From: JAICIG01 sp035532215
Lineage (GTDB): Bacteria > Planctomycetota > Planctomycetia > Pirellulales > JAICIG01
Direction of reading: 5' to 3'
Assembly (NCBI GenBank): GCA_035532215.1
Contig: DATKRK010000147.1
Coordinates: forward strand, 1-9,472
Length of the DNA: 9,472 bases
Shown piece after piece: positions 1-6,617 of the stretch (within the stretch, counting starts at the first letter, position 1; every line of letters starts with the position of its first letter). The notes below the pieces were generated by a model, which had not been told where the DNA came from, did no database searches, and saw only the letters and a list, made by a program, of their open reading frames with translations. The translations under genes were made by a program, and so were the position numbers.

Positions 1-1
1 G

Positions 2-1318
2 CTCGAACTGCCGCAAGTCGCCTGGTGCGGGCGTCTGGCGACGTGGCTGCTGTTGGCCTGGGCCTGGAGGCGATTGAGTTGGACGATTGCGCCCAAGCCC
101 GGCTGGGCGATCCTTTCGGGCGCCTTGTTTTTGACGCTCAATGCCGGATATCAGATGGCCGGCGAATGGGTCGTCGGCGGATTCGAGGCCAAGGGGCTGG
201 CGTATGTCCTGGTGTTCCTTGCGTTGGGGGAATTGGCGCGAGGGCGCTGGAACGCGGCTCTGGCGATCTGCGGCGCGGCGTCGGCTTTGCACGTGCTGGT
301 CGGCGGCTGGTCGACCGTGGCCATCGGTTGCTGCTGGCTGCTGTCGGCCGGCGAGCGGCCGGCGCTGGTGCGGCTTGGGCCCGGCTTGCTGGGCGGGTTG
401 CTGCTCGCCTTGCCGGGGTTGTTGCCTGGGCTGGCGCTCAACTCGGGCATCGATGCCGAAACGGCCGCCATGGCGCACGAGATTTACGTCTTCAAGCGAC
501 TGAAGCACCATCTTGTGCCGCAAGCTTTTCCGATCCGACTGATCGTCGCCCAGTTGGTGATGGTGCTGGCATGGTTCGTCCTGTGCGAGTTGGTGCCGTG
601 CGAAGAACGCCTGCGGCGGATTCGCAAGTTCGTGCTGGGCGCCTTGTCGATCGAACTCGCCGGGGTGTGCGTCTCGTTGTTCGCCAATATCTATCCGGCT
701 GCCACGGCCGCGCTGTTGCGGTTGTACTGGTTTCGCTTGGCCGACGCGATGTTGCCGTTGGGGATCGCGCTCGCCGCGGCGGCCGCGTTCAGCACCGGCC
801 GGCGGGCTCGCGCGGCGGGCGCCGTTTGCCTGGCGGCGAGTCTCGCGTTGGCCGCTTATCGGCATCAAGACTACGCGATTACGAAGGGTTTCGACGGCCC
901 GCCGCGCGCCGATAAACCGGGCAAGGCGCTCGACCACGCCGATTGGCAAGCGGCCTGCCAGTGGGCCGCCGAGCACACGCCGGCCGACGCGCTGTTCTTG
1001 ACGCCGCGAAACGCCCAGACGTTCACCTGGTACGCCGGTCGCGGCCAGGTCGTGTCGTGGAAAGATTTGCCGCAAGACGCTCGGGCGATCGTCGCCTGGT
1101 GGAAGCGACTGGAAGAAATCTACGGTTCGCCGGCGCCCGAGATTCAGGGCATGTGGCTCGAATCGCTGTCCGAGCGCAGCCCTGGCGAATTACGCCGTTT
1201 GGGCGCCAAGTATGGCGCCGATTATTTGCTCACCGAGGCCGAGCCGCCGCTTGCTCTGCCGCGGCTGTACCAGAATAATTCGTATGCGGCGTATGATTTG
1301 GGCGGCGGGGCGGATTGA
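2..1318 (+). CDS. Polytopic membrane protein, DUF6798-like (5' end outside window)
   Basis: The frame is open from base 2 to the TGA at 1316-1318 (438 residues), so the true start lies before the window; the TTG at 53 is only the first near-start codon inside it. The first two thirds consist of about eight hydrophobic segments split by short basic loops. They include a patch reading FEAKGLAYVLVFLAL, a segment ending ALHVLVGGWS, and a loop with RLKHHLVPQAFP. A HH loop after several helices together with the FEAKG patch recalls planctomycete DUF6798 proteins, which look like lipid-linked-sugar glycosyltransferases of the GT-C type. The last ~150 residues are soluble and contain TPRNAQTFTWYAGR and WKDLPQDARAIVAWW, probably an extracytoplasmic domain. 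The DUF6798 name is from memory of family patterns; enzymatic activity is inference. No Shine-Dalgarno or promoter can be judged because the 5' end is missing. Confidence 0.72.
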   Translation, partial: LELPQVAWCGRLATWLLLAWAWRRLSWTIAPKPGWAILSGALFLTLNAGYQMAGEWVVGGFEAKGLAYVLVFLALGELARGRWNAALAICGAASALHVLVGGWSTVAIGCCWLLSAGERPALVRLGPGLLGGLLLALPGLLPGLALNSGIDAETAAMAHEIYVFKRLKHHLVPQAFPIRLIVAQLVMVLAWFVLCELVPCEERLRRIRKFVLGALSIELAGVCVSLFANIYPAATAALLRLYWFRLADAMLPLGIALAAAAAFSTGRRARAAGAVCLAASLALAAYRHQDYAITKGFDGPPRADKPGKALDHADWQAACQWAAEHTPADALFLTPRNAQTFTWYAGRGQVVSWKDLPQDARAIVAWWKRLEEIYGSPAPEIQGMWLESLSERSPGELRRLGAKYGADYLLTEAEPPLALPRLYQNNSYAAYDLGGGAD

Positions 1319-1325
1319 CGTTTTT

Positions 1326-1394
1326 TCAAGGGGATAGGGGGATATCGCTTGGTTCTCATCCCCTGATCTCCTCTTCATCTCCCCATCCCCTGAT
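1326..1394. repeat. Imperfect hairpin with direct repeats between genes
   Basis: The gap 1319-1424 holds G-run and C-run blocks. Bases 1326-1341 (TCAAGGGGATAGGGGG) pair with 1380-1393, giving 13 Watson-Crick pairs plus one G-T with two single-A bulges. The 11-mer CATCCCCTGAT occurs twice, at 1357-1367 and 1384-1394, so the left arm could pair with either copy. The T6 run (1321-1326) precedes the left arm rather than following the right arm. On neither strand does the hairpin have a T tract in the position of an intrinsic terminator. It may be a degenerate intergenic repeat; function is unknown. Confidence 0.45.
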
Positions 1395-1424
1395 AAGAAT
1401 CTTTCCATCCTTTCGATCGCGACC

Positions 1425-3056
1425 ATGGATTACCAATCGCTGTGGAACGACGCCGATCCGTGGGCCGCGATTCCGCCGCGATATAATCTCGGCGTCGCTC
1501 TGACCCGAGGCAATGTCGATGCCGGGCGAGGCGAGCGCGTCTGCCTGAGCTGGGAAAACTCCGCGGGCGAGCAGCGGCAATTCACCTACGCCGAAATGGA
1601 TGCCGCCAGCAGCCGCTTCGCCGACGCGCTGGCGAAGCTCGGCGTCCAGCGCGGCGATCGCGTGCTGCTGCGGCTGCCGAACCTGCCCGAGTTCTACATT
1701 GCGGCCTTGGGCGTCGCCAAACTCGGCGGCGTGTTTATTCCTTCGAGCACGCAGTTCCGCGCGGCGGAGATCGAATATCGCCTGCGCGACTCGGGCGCCG
1801 TGGCCGTCGTGACCACCACCGGCCTGGCGGCGGAAGTGGAAGCGGCCGCGGCGGGGGCGCCGGCGCTTGAGCGCCTGATCGCCATTCCCTACGCCGGCCA
1901 GCCGCTCGGCGCGGGGCAACTCGATTTCTGGCGCCTTGTCGAGCAAGGTTCGCCCGAGTTCACGCCGGCCGATACTGCCAGCGACGACGTGGCGTTCATC
2001 GCCTACACCTCGGGCACGACCGGCGACCCGAAAGGGGTCGTGCATCGCCAGCGCTATCCGATTTCCTACGAATCGCTGATTCAATACTGGCACGGCTACC
2101 GCGACGACGATGTTTGTGCGTGTCCGGCGGAACTGGGCTGGCTGCTGCCGGTGGCTTGCACGTTTTTGTACGCCATGCGCGCAGGCATCGGCATCGTGCT
2201 GTATCACCCGCTCGACGGCCGGTTTCATCCCGAGGCCTGGCTGCGGCTGATCGACCGATATCACATCACCAACTTCGTCGGCACGCCCACGATCTATCGC
2301 ATGCTCGTCGCCGATCCGGCGATCGAACAGGCCCGGCTCGGCAGCCTGCGGCATGGCGTGAGCGCGGGCGAGCCGCTGCCGCCCGACACGATCGCGGCAG
2401 TCAAACGGCGCCTGGGCTTCACGCCGCTCGACGGCATCGGCATGACCGAGTGCATGGTCTATTGCTTCAACATGCTTGGCCTGCCGTACGTCGAAGGCAG
2501 TTGCGGCCGGCCAGCGCCGGGCTGCGATCTTCGCCTGATGGATGAAGACATGCACGAAGTCGCCGTTGGCAGCGAGGGCGTGCTCTGCGTGCGCCGCGCC
2601 ACGCATCCGGGCATGTTGAAGGAGTATTGGAACAAGCCGGAGCAAACGGCCGAAATCTTTCGCGGCGAGTGGTATTACTCGGGCGACGTGCTGGTCAAGG
2701 ACGAGCAAGGGTTGTTTTGGTTCAAGGGCCGATCGGACGACGTGATCAAGGCCAGCGGCTACCGCATTTCGCCGTTCGAGGTCGAAAGCTGCCTGGTCGA
2801 ACACCCGGCGGTGCTCGAAGCGGCGGTCGTGGCCAGCCCCGATGCCGTCCGCGGCTCGATCGTCAAGGCATACATCGTGCTGCGCAGCGGGCGGCAACCG
2901 AGCGAGGAATTGGCCTGGGAATTGCAGGAGTGGGTCAAGCAGCGCTCGGCGCCTTACAAGCACCCGCGGAAGGTGGAGTTCGTCGCCGAGCTGCCCAAGA
3001 CGACCAGCGGCAAGATCAAGCGGCGCCTATTGCGGGCGAGAGAGTTCGGCCTATGA
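1425..3056 (+). CDS. Acyl-CoA synthetase (AMP-forming), medium-chain/ACSM-like
   Basis: This 543-residue protein belongs to the ANL adenylating superfamily. It should activate a carboxylic acid with ATP to an acyl-adenylate and transfer it to CoA in the cytoplasm. The core motifs are intact: phosphate loop YTSGTTGDPKGV (194-205), SAGEP (313-317), GIGMTE (337-342), YSGD (418-421), hinge GRSDDVIKASGYRI (435-448) and C-terminal PKTTSGK with the adenylation lysine at 530. The length is normal for the family. The SAGEP motif and overall pattern resemble medium-chain acyl-CoA synthetases (ACSM) and benzoate-CoA-ligase-like enzymes more than acetyl-CoA synthetase; the substrate cannot be read from sequence. 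The start at 1425 gives the expected N-terminus (LWNDADPWAAIPPRYN), although no Shine-Dalgarno sequence precedes it. The stop overlaps the start of the next gene (ATGA, 3053-3056), indicating translational coupling with the CoA-pyrophosphatase-type NUDIX gene. Confidence 0.93.
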   Translation: MDYQSLWNDADPWAAIPPRYNLGVALTRGNVDAGRGERVCLSWENSAGEQRQFTYAEMDAASSRFADALAKLGVQRGDRVLLRLPNLPEFYIAALGVAKLGGVFIPSSTQFRAAEIEYRLRDSGAVAVVTTTGLAAEVEAAAAGAPALERLIAIPYAGQPLGAGQLDFWRLVEQGSPEFTPADTASDDVAFIAYTSGTTGDPKGVVHRQRYPISYESLIQYWHGYRDDDVCACPAELGWLLPVACTFLYAMRAGIGIVLYHPLDGRFHPEAWLRLIDRYHITNFVGTPTIYRMLVADPAIEQARLGSLRHGVSAGEPLPPDTIAAVKRRLGFTPLDGIGMTECMVYCFNMLGLPYVEGSCGRPAPGCDLRLMDEDMHEVAVGSEGVLCVRRATHPGMLKEYWNKPEQTAEIFRGEWYYSGDVLVKDEQGLFWFKGRSDDVIKASGYRISPFEVESCLVEHPAVLEAAVVASPDAVRGSIVKAYIVLRSGRQPSEELAWELQEWVKQRSAPYKHPRKVEFVAELPKTTSGKIKRRLLRAREFGL

Positions 3057-3688
3057 ACGCCGATTTTCCCGAGCGGCTGGCCGCGCGCCTAAGGCAACAT
3101 CCGCTGCCCGGCCGCGCGGCGCAGCGGCGGTTCGAGCCGAGCTTGTGCTACGGCCGGCACTTTGGGCCGCCGACGATACGAGCCCGGGCGGCAGCCGTAT
3201 TGTTGCTGCTCTATCCGCACGAAGGGCAGTGGCATTTGCCGCTAACCGTGCGGCCGGCGACGCTCGTGGCGCATGCCGGGCAGATCAGCCTGCCGGGCGG
3301 CTCGGTCGAGCCGGGAGAGACCAGCCCGCAAGCGGCTCTGCGAGAGCTGAACGAAGAGTTGGGCGTGGGCGCCGAAGAGATCGAGTTGCTGGGCGGGCTG
3401 TCGCCGTTGTACGTATTCGTCACGGAGTTTTTGGTTACGCCCTGGGTGGCCGTGGCGCGGCGCCGTCCGGCGTTTGCACCTAGCTCGTTGGAAGTGGCCG
3501 AGTTGCTGGAAGTTCCGCTGGCGCACCTCCTCGACCCGGCCAGCCAAGGCCGTCACGCGCGGCGTCAGCGCGGCGTCGAGCTATCGGCCCCGCACTTTCT
3601 TTGGGGCCGGCATCGCATCTGGGGTGCGACCGGCATGATCCTGGGGGAACTGGTGGCGCTGGCGGAAGAACTTGAATACGGGATTTAG
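3053..3688 (+). CDS. NUDIX hydrolase, CoA pyrophosphatase type
   Basis: A 211-residue NUDIX protein with a perfect box at residues 83-105: G83, five residues, E89, seven residues, R97-E98, E101-E102, G104. The stretch just before the box, LPLTVRPATLVAHAGQISLP, fits the extra signature of CoA pyrophosphatases (the YeaB/NudL/Pcd1 type, pattern LTxR...L..H.GQ..xPGG). Such enzymes cleave CoA or acyl-CoA to 3',5'-ADP plus (acyl)phosphopantetheine, with Mg2+ or Mn2+ bound by the box glutamates. The ATG at 3053 overlaps the stop of the acyl-CoA synthetase gene as ATGA; the frame is also open upstream, but those codons lie inside the synthetase. A weak purine run (GAGAG) precedes it. The coupling suggests CoA recycling or turnover tied to acyl activation; that is inference. 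Family call is firm, exact substrate less so. Confidence 0.9.
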   Translation: MNADFPERLAARLRQHPLPGRAAQRRFEPSLCYGRHFGPPTIRARAAAVLLLLYPHEGQWHLPLTVRPATLVAHAGQISLPGGSVEPGETSPQAALRELNEELGVGAEEIELLGGLSPLYVFVTEFLVTPWVAVARRRPAFAPSSLEVAELLEVPLAHLLDPASQGRHARRQRGVELSAPHFLWGRHRIWGATGMILGELVALAEELEYGI

Positions 3689-3764
3689 CCCCGGATGACG
3701 AACGACACCCGATGCAAGATCCTCAAGGTTGGTCGTCGGACGGCGAATACCAGCTACGAGTAAC

Positions 3765-3801
3765 GCCCCGGCCGTTGGCGGCCGGGGCCATTGGCCTTTT
3801 T
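3765..3801 (+). terminator. GC-rich terminator-like hairpin with T5 tract, possibly two competing folds
   Basis: Bases 3765-3774 (GCCCCGGCCG) pair perfectly with 3779-3788 around a TTGG loop, a 10-bp stem. Eight bases (3789-3796) separate this stem from the T5 tract at 3797-3801. A second fold excludes the first: 3770-3778 with 3788-3796, giving seven Watson-Crick pairs, one G-T and one T-T mismatch, and abutting the T tract directly. The simplest reading is the terminator of the synthetase-NUDIX operon, 77 bases after its stop. It is also only 32 bases before the next start codon, so it may lie in that gene's leader. Confidence 0.6.
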
Positions 3802-3821
3802 GTTGGTTCAATCTCAGTTTC

Positions 3822-3825
3822 GGAG
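3822..3825 (+). promoter_or_regulatory. Shine-Dalgarno site fixing the start at 3833
   Basis: GGAG at 3822-3825 sits seven bases before ATG 3833. It decides for 3833 over the upstream in-frame ATG at 3791, which lies inside the terminator-like hairpin and would put 14 extra residues ahead of the signal peptide. Confidence 0.65.
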
Positions 3826-3832
3826 CCTTCCC

Positions 3833-4744
3833 ATGTTTTCACGACTTGCCTTGCCGCTCTGTTTCATGTTGCTCGTCGCGCTTGCCCCGGCGGTCGAAGC
3901 GCAGGTGACGCTCAAGCCCAAGTTCGAGCCGGGCGTGAAGTACAAAGTCCGCGATACTTCGAAGGTCTCGCAAACGCTCACGCTGGGCGGAATGCCGCTG
4001 CCCTCCAAGGCCGATAATACGGTGGTCCAGCAATACGTCTACCGCGAGCGAGACGAAAAGGGCAACCTGCCGATCGACGTCAAATTCGAGTCGATCGTCT
4101 CCGAGCTTTCGCTGCCGGGCGGCCAGAAGCTGCACTTCGATTCGGCCAAGCCCGACGAAAAGGCCGAAAACCCGCAACTCGAGGCGGTGCTCGACGTCTA
4201 CCGCAAGCTGAACGGCCTGACCGTGACGCACACGGTCGGCCCCGATTCGAAAGTCGTGTCGGTCGCAGGCATTCAAGAAGGGACGCAACTCAACGCGGAT
4301 GAATTGAAAGAGAAATACCAGCAAGAGATCGACGTGCTGCCCGAGAAGTCGCTGAAGCCGGGCGATACGTGGGAGCGCACCGACGTCCTGGGACTCGGGC
4401 AAGGCCAGGTCCTGACCTTCCAGCGCAAATACGAATACCACGGCCAGGCGCCCCAATTCCCTACGGTTCCGGACAGCAAGCTGCTCGACAAGATCACGGC
4501 CACGGATTCGAGCGTCGAATACTCCGTCAAGCCCGGCCGCGGGCTGCCGATCACCGTCAACAAGAGCGATTTGAAGATCGAGTCGTCGAAGCACGCTTAT
4601 TGGTTCGACCGCCAGGCGGGCCGCCTGGTTGCGAGCGAAAGCGAACTGAAGATCACTGGCTCGCTGTCGCTCGTCGTGAACTTCATGAATTTCGACGGCG
4701 AACTGGATTTGACGATGACCTCGAAAGAGGAAGAGATCGAATAG
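3833..4744 (+). CDS. Secreted protein of unknown function, DUF6263-like
   Basis: A 303-residue protein with a clear Sec signal peptide: MFSRLALPLCFMLLVALAP followed by AVEA, with likely cleavage after the VEA at about residue 23. The mature part has no further membrane segment and alternates short polar and hydrophobic stretches typical of beta-rich folds: KFEPGVKYKVRDTSKVSQTL, VVQQYVYRERDEKGNLPIDV, GDTWERTD, and WFDRQAGRLVASESELKITG near the end. The pattern (KYK... near the N-terminus, a mid-protein LKPGDTW, a late DRQAGRLV) resembles planctomycete DUF6263 proteins, which have no known function; the name is from memory. No cysteine follows the signal peptide, so it is probably a soluble periplasmic protein rather than a lipoprotein. 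The gene has its own Shine-Dalgarno site and appears to be a single transcription unit; a REP-like palindrome follows it. Confidence 0.8.
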   Translation: MFSRLALPLCFMLLVALAPAVEAQVTLKPKFEPGVKYKVRDTSKVSQTLTLGGMPLPSKADNTVVQQYVYRERDEKGNLPIDVKFESIVSELSLPGGQKLHFDSAKPDEKAENPQLEAVLDVYRKLNGLTVTHTVGPDSKVVSVAGIQEGTQLNADELKEKYQQEIDVLPEKSLKPGDTWERTDVLGLGQGQVLTFQRKYEYHGQAPQFPTVPDSKLLDKITATDSSVEYSVKPGRGLPITVNKSDLKIESSKHAYWFDRQAGRLVASESELKITGSLSLVVNFMNFDGELDLTMTSKEEEIE

Positions 4745-4830
4745 CGTGCGGCTGGCGCCGAATGTAGCGAATGCGCGAGCCGCGGCTGCACGGCGCCTGA
4801 TTGCGTGCCATGCTTTCAATGGCCGTAGGG

Positions 4831-4898
4831 GCGCCGGTGCGTGGGGCGGCCTTCCAGGCCGTCGATGGCCGGCGGCCTGGAAGGCCGCCCCACGGCGC
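4831..4898. repeat. REP-like long palindrome
   Basis: Bases 4841-4861 (beginning GTGGGGCGGCCTTCC) are the exact reverse complement of 4873-4893, a perfect 21-bp stem with an 11-base loop, extended to 22 pairs by C4840-G4894. Alternatively a further GCGCC/GGCGC pairing (4831-4835 with 4894-4898) continues the stem past a 5-base bulge. It lies in the 209-bp gap between the DUF6263-like and acyltransferase genes. There is no T tract, so it is not a standard terminator. Its size and shape match interspersed REP-type elements, and I believe similar GGCGGCCTGGAAGGCCGCC palindromes recur in planctomycete genomes; that recurrence is from memory. Confidence 0.75.
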
Positions 4899-4953
4899 AG
4901 CCAACGTCTCATTGACGCGCGCGGGATAACGTGGTCGTTTTCTTTTCACCCAA

Positions 4954-6126
4954 ATGCAACTCGTTCGCCTGCACACGATCGACGAGCTGCTTTCGGCCGC
5001 GGCCAATTACAATGACCTGTGGCGACGCAGCGAGGTCGCCTTGCCGACCGCGCGGGCCGAATCGCTGGCGATCTGGCTGGAAAAGTTCGCGCCGCGGCAA
5101 AGCTTCGAACTGCTCGTCGTGGTCGACGCCGGACGCTTTGCGGCGGCGCTGCCGCTTGTCGGCCGGCGGCTGAAGGGCCTGTTGCCGGCGGCTTGCTTGC
5201 CGGTTTCGCCTTGGTGGGCCAGCGGCGAACTGCTCGTCGACGCCTCGGCCGATCGTCCGGCTGCGGAAAGCGCTGCGGCGCTCGACGCGTTGATCGCCGG
5301 CTTCGCCCGGCTGCGACGCCCGCTCGTGTGGCTCGATGCGGTCCGCTTCGCGACGCCGCGTTGGCAGGCGTTCATCGCCGCGGCCCAGCGGGCCGGCTTG
5401 CCCGCCAGCGTTCGGCCGCAAGCGGTCGTTGGGCAGGTGGAAATCGATCACGATTGGGACGATTACCAGGCCCGCTGGTCGAAAGGGCATCGCCACAATA
5501 TGAAGAGAAGCTTGCGGCTGGCGGAAGCCGCGGGCGGAGTGCAACTGCGCATCGAGCGGGCCCCGGCGGAATGCGACTTGCCAGGACTGGTGCGGCAGGG
5601 CTTCGAAGTCGAGCACCGCAGTTGGAAGGGCGCCGCCGGCAGTTCGGTGCTGTCGCAGCCCGGCATGTTGGAATTCTATGTGGAGCAAGCCCGGCGGTTG
5701 GCTGCCGCCGGTTGCCTGGAATTGGTTTTCCTCGACCGCGGCGGCGAGCCGATTGCGTTCGAATACGGGCTGACTGCCAAGGGAACCTATTTCTCCTACA
5801 AAGTCGGCTACGACGAACGCTTCGCCGGGCTGACGCCGGGGCAGTTGCTGCGGCTCAAGCTGCTCGAGCGGTTTCACGCCGAACCCGGCCGCACGCTCCT
5901 CGACTTCGCCGGGCCGCTATGCCGGGCCACCGCCAAGTGGAGCACGCGCGTCGAACCGGTCGGCCGCTTGGTAATCGGCGCCCCCACGCTGGCCGGCCGC
6001 TGGGCCAGCGCGGCTTATGGCGCCTGGCGGCAGTGCCGGCAGGCCGTGTTTCCGGAACGCCCGGCGGCGGCCGTTTCGCCGGGCGTCCGACCTCGCTCGC
6101 CGGATTTTGCCGACTATTCCAGTTAA
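4954..6126 (+). CDS. GNAT-family acyltransferase, CelD/BcsL type
   Basis: A 390-residue cytoplasmic protein whose central and C-terminal part fits the CelD/BcsL-like GNAT fold (Pfam Acetyltransf_6 type). Diagnostic stretches are WSKGHRHNMKRSLRLAE (175-191), FEVEHRSWKG (217-226), a core beta pair LELVFLDRGGEPIAFEYGL (255-273), YFSYKVGYDERFAGLTPGQ (279-297) and DFAGPLCRATAKWS (317-330). In this family the tail segments help bind the acyl-CoA and the acceptor. Members are found in exopolysaccharide and cellulose clusters or as stand-alone genes; the acceptor here is unknown. The N-terminal ~150 residues form a degenerate first GNAT-like half. The last ~45 residues are Ala/Pro/Arg rich and probably disordered. 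No Shine-Dalgarno sequence precedes ATG 4954. The gene stands alone, after the palindrome and converging on the M56-adaptor gene. Confidence 0.85.
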   Translation: MQLVRLHTIDELLSAAANYNDLWRRSEVALPTARAESLAIWLEKFAPRQSFELLVVVDAGRFAAALPLVGRRLKGLLPAACLPVSPWWASGELLVDASADRPAAESAAALDALIAGFARLRRPLVWLDAVRFATPRWQAFIAAAQRAGLPASVRPQAVVGQVEIDHDWDDYQARWSKGHRHNMKRSLRLAEAAGGVQLRIERAPAECDLPGLVRQGFEVEHRSWKGAAGSSVLSQPGMLEFYVEQARRLAAAGCLELVFLDRGGEPIAFEYGLTAKGTYFSYKVGYDERFAGLTPGQLLRLKLLERFHAEPGRTLLDFAGPLCRATAKWSTRVEPVGRLVIGAPTLAGRWASAAYGAWRQCRQAVFPERPAAAVSPGVRPRSPDFADYSS

Positions 6127-6199
6127 CTGCCGCCGCAGGGCTCGCCTTTCCGCCGGTGACGATCAGCGTGATTGTGGGCGGGAAGTGGGGGCGGCGACT

Positions 6200-6251
6200 G
6201 CGGCTAAGCGTCCAGGATTAAATAACCGCCTAAAGCCGACTGAAGTCGTTC
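6200..6251 (+). repeat. Degenerate direct repeat, copy A
   Basis: Aligns with 6502-6552 with one 1-base gap; roughly three quarters of positions match. Shared stretches include GATTAAA and GAACC/TAACC followed by CCxAA. The 3' part holds CGACT-GA-AGTCG, a small hairpin. Confidence 0.45.
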
Positions 6252-6312
6252 CCAAGCGATTGGCCGGTGAGCTTCCGGCCGCGCGGGTCTCGGGAAGCGA
6301 TTCCTCGATGCT

Positions 6313-6430
6313 TACGGGTTCCTCTTCTCTGTTCCTGTTTTTCCGCGTTTGGGAGCACGCTACTGCTTGCTCTCGAACGGCTCTCTCGGCAGCAATGTTC
6401 TTCCACGAGAACAGAGAAGAGGAACCCGTA
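6313..6430. mobile_element. MITE-like element with 22-bp perfect terminal inverted repeats
   Basis: Bases 6313-6334 (starting TACGGGTTCCTCTTCT) are the exact reverse complement of 6409-6430, with 74 bases between. Both ends are bounded by TA, which fits a TA target duplication as made by IS630/Tc1-mariner transposases, although TA is also part of the palindrome. Inside is a secondary hairpin (6353-6360 with 6365-6372, 7 of 8 pairs). It has no coding capacity. The same arms recur at 9339-9472, which supports a dispersed non-autonomous element. Confidence 0.7.
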
Positions 6431-6501
6431 GTCGGCGCGGCGCGAGTCTCGCTGCCCGCGCGTCCAAAGAGCAAACGGTCGCTCCATCACTGGCTTCGAA
6501 C

Positions 6502-6552
6502 GCGGTTAGCGCCCAAGATTAAAGAACCTCCCAAATTCGGTTGAAATCGTCC
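6502..6552 (+). repeat. Degenerate direct repeat, copy B
   Basis: Second copy of the repeat at 6200-6251. The hairpin position reads CGGTT-GA-AATCG; relative to copy A one C-G pair has become T-A and one A-T has become G-T, so pairing is kept despite divergence. Confidence 0.45.
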
Positions 6553-6617
6553 GCGGTCGCCCGGCTATTGAATTTGCAGCGGGTCGGTTTGGGAAGTTAT
6601 ATAATCCTCGTTGCCAA

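Larger units (their letters stand above)
6127..6617. other. Convergent intergenic region without a supported gene
   Basis: This 491-bp gap lies between the stop codons of two convergent genes. It contains a MITE-like element (6313-6430) placed between two copies of a degenerate direct repeat (6200-6251 and 6502-6552). No open frame here has family features. No convincing intrinsic terminator is visible for either flanking gene. Confidence 0.7.

Noticed and set aside
25..915. Long alternative frame over the membrane-protein gene
   Set aside because: Arg/Gly/Ala-rich translation without membrane helices; the other frame shows coherent helices and conserved patches.
1356..2963. 535-codon open frame on the minus strand opposite the acyl-CoA synthetase
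   Set aside because: It mirrors a fully motif-supported gene; its translation is rich in Arg, Ala and His with no recognisable domain, as expected of antisense frames in GC-rich genes.
3839..4912. 357-codon minus-strand frame opposite the DUF6263-like gene
   Set aside because: It runs into the REP-like palindrome and lacks domain features, while the plus-strand frame has a signal peptide and ribosome site.
6353..6372. Internal hairpin of the first MITE-like element as a terminator for the acyltransferase gene
   Set aside because: No T tract follows it on either strand, and it is better explained as part of the element.
6600..6605. Perfect TATAAT on the plus strand at the 3' end of the M56-adaptor gene, possible antisense promoter
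   Set aside because: The best upstream box (TTGCAG at 6574-6579) is 20 bases away, and there is no gene to drive; a lone hexamer is weak evidence.
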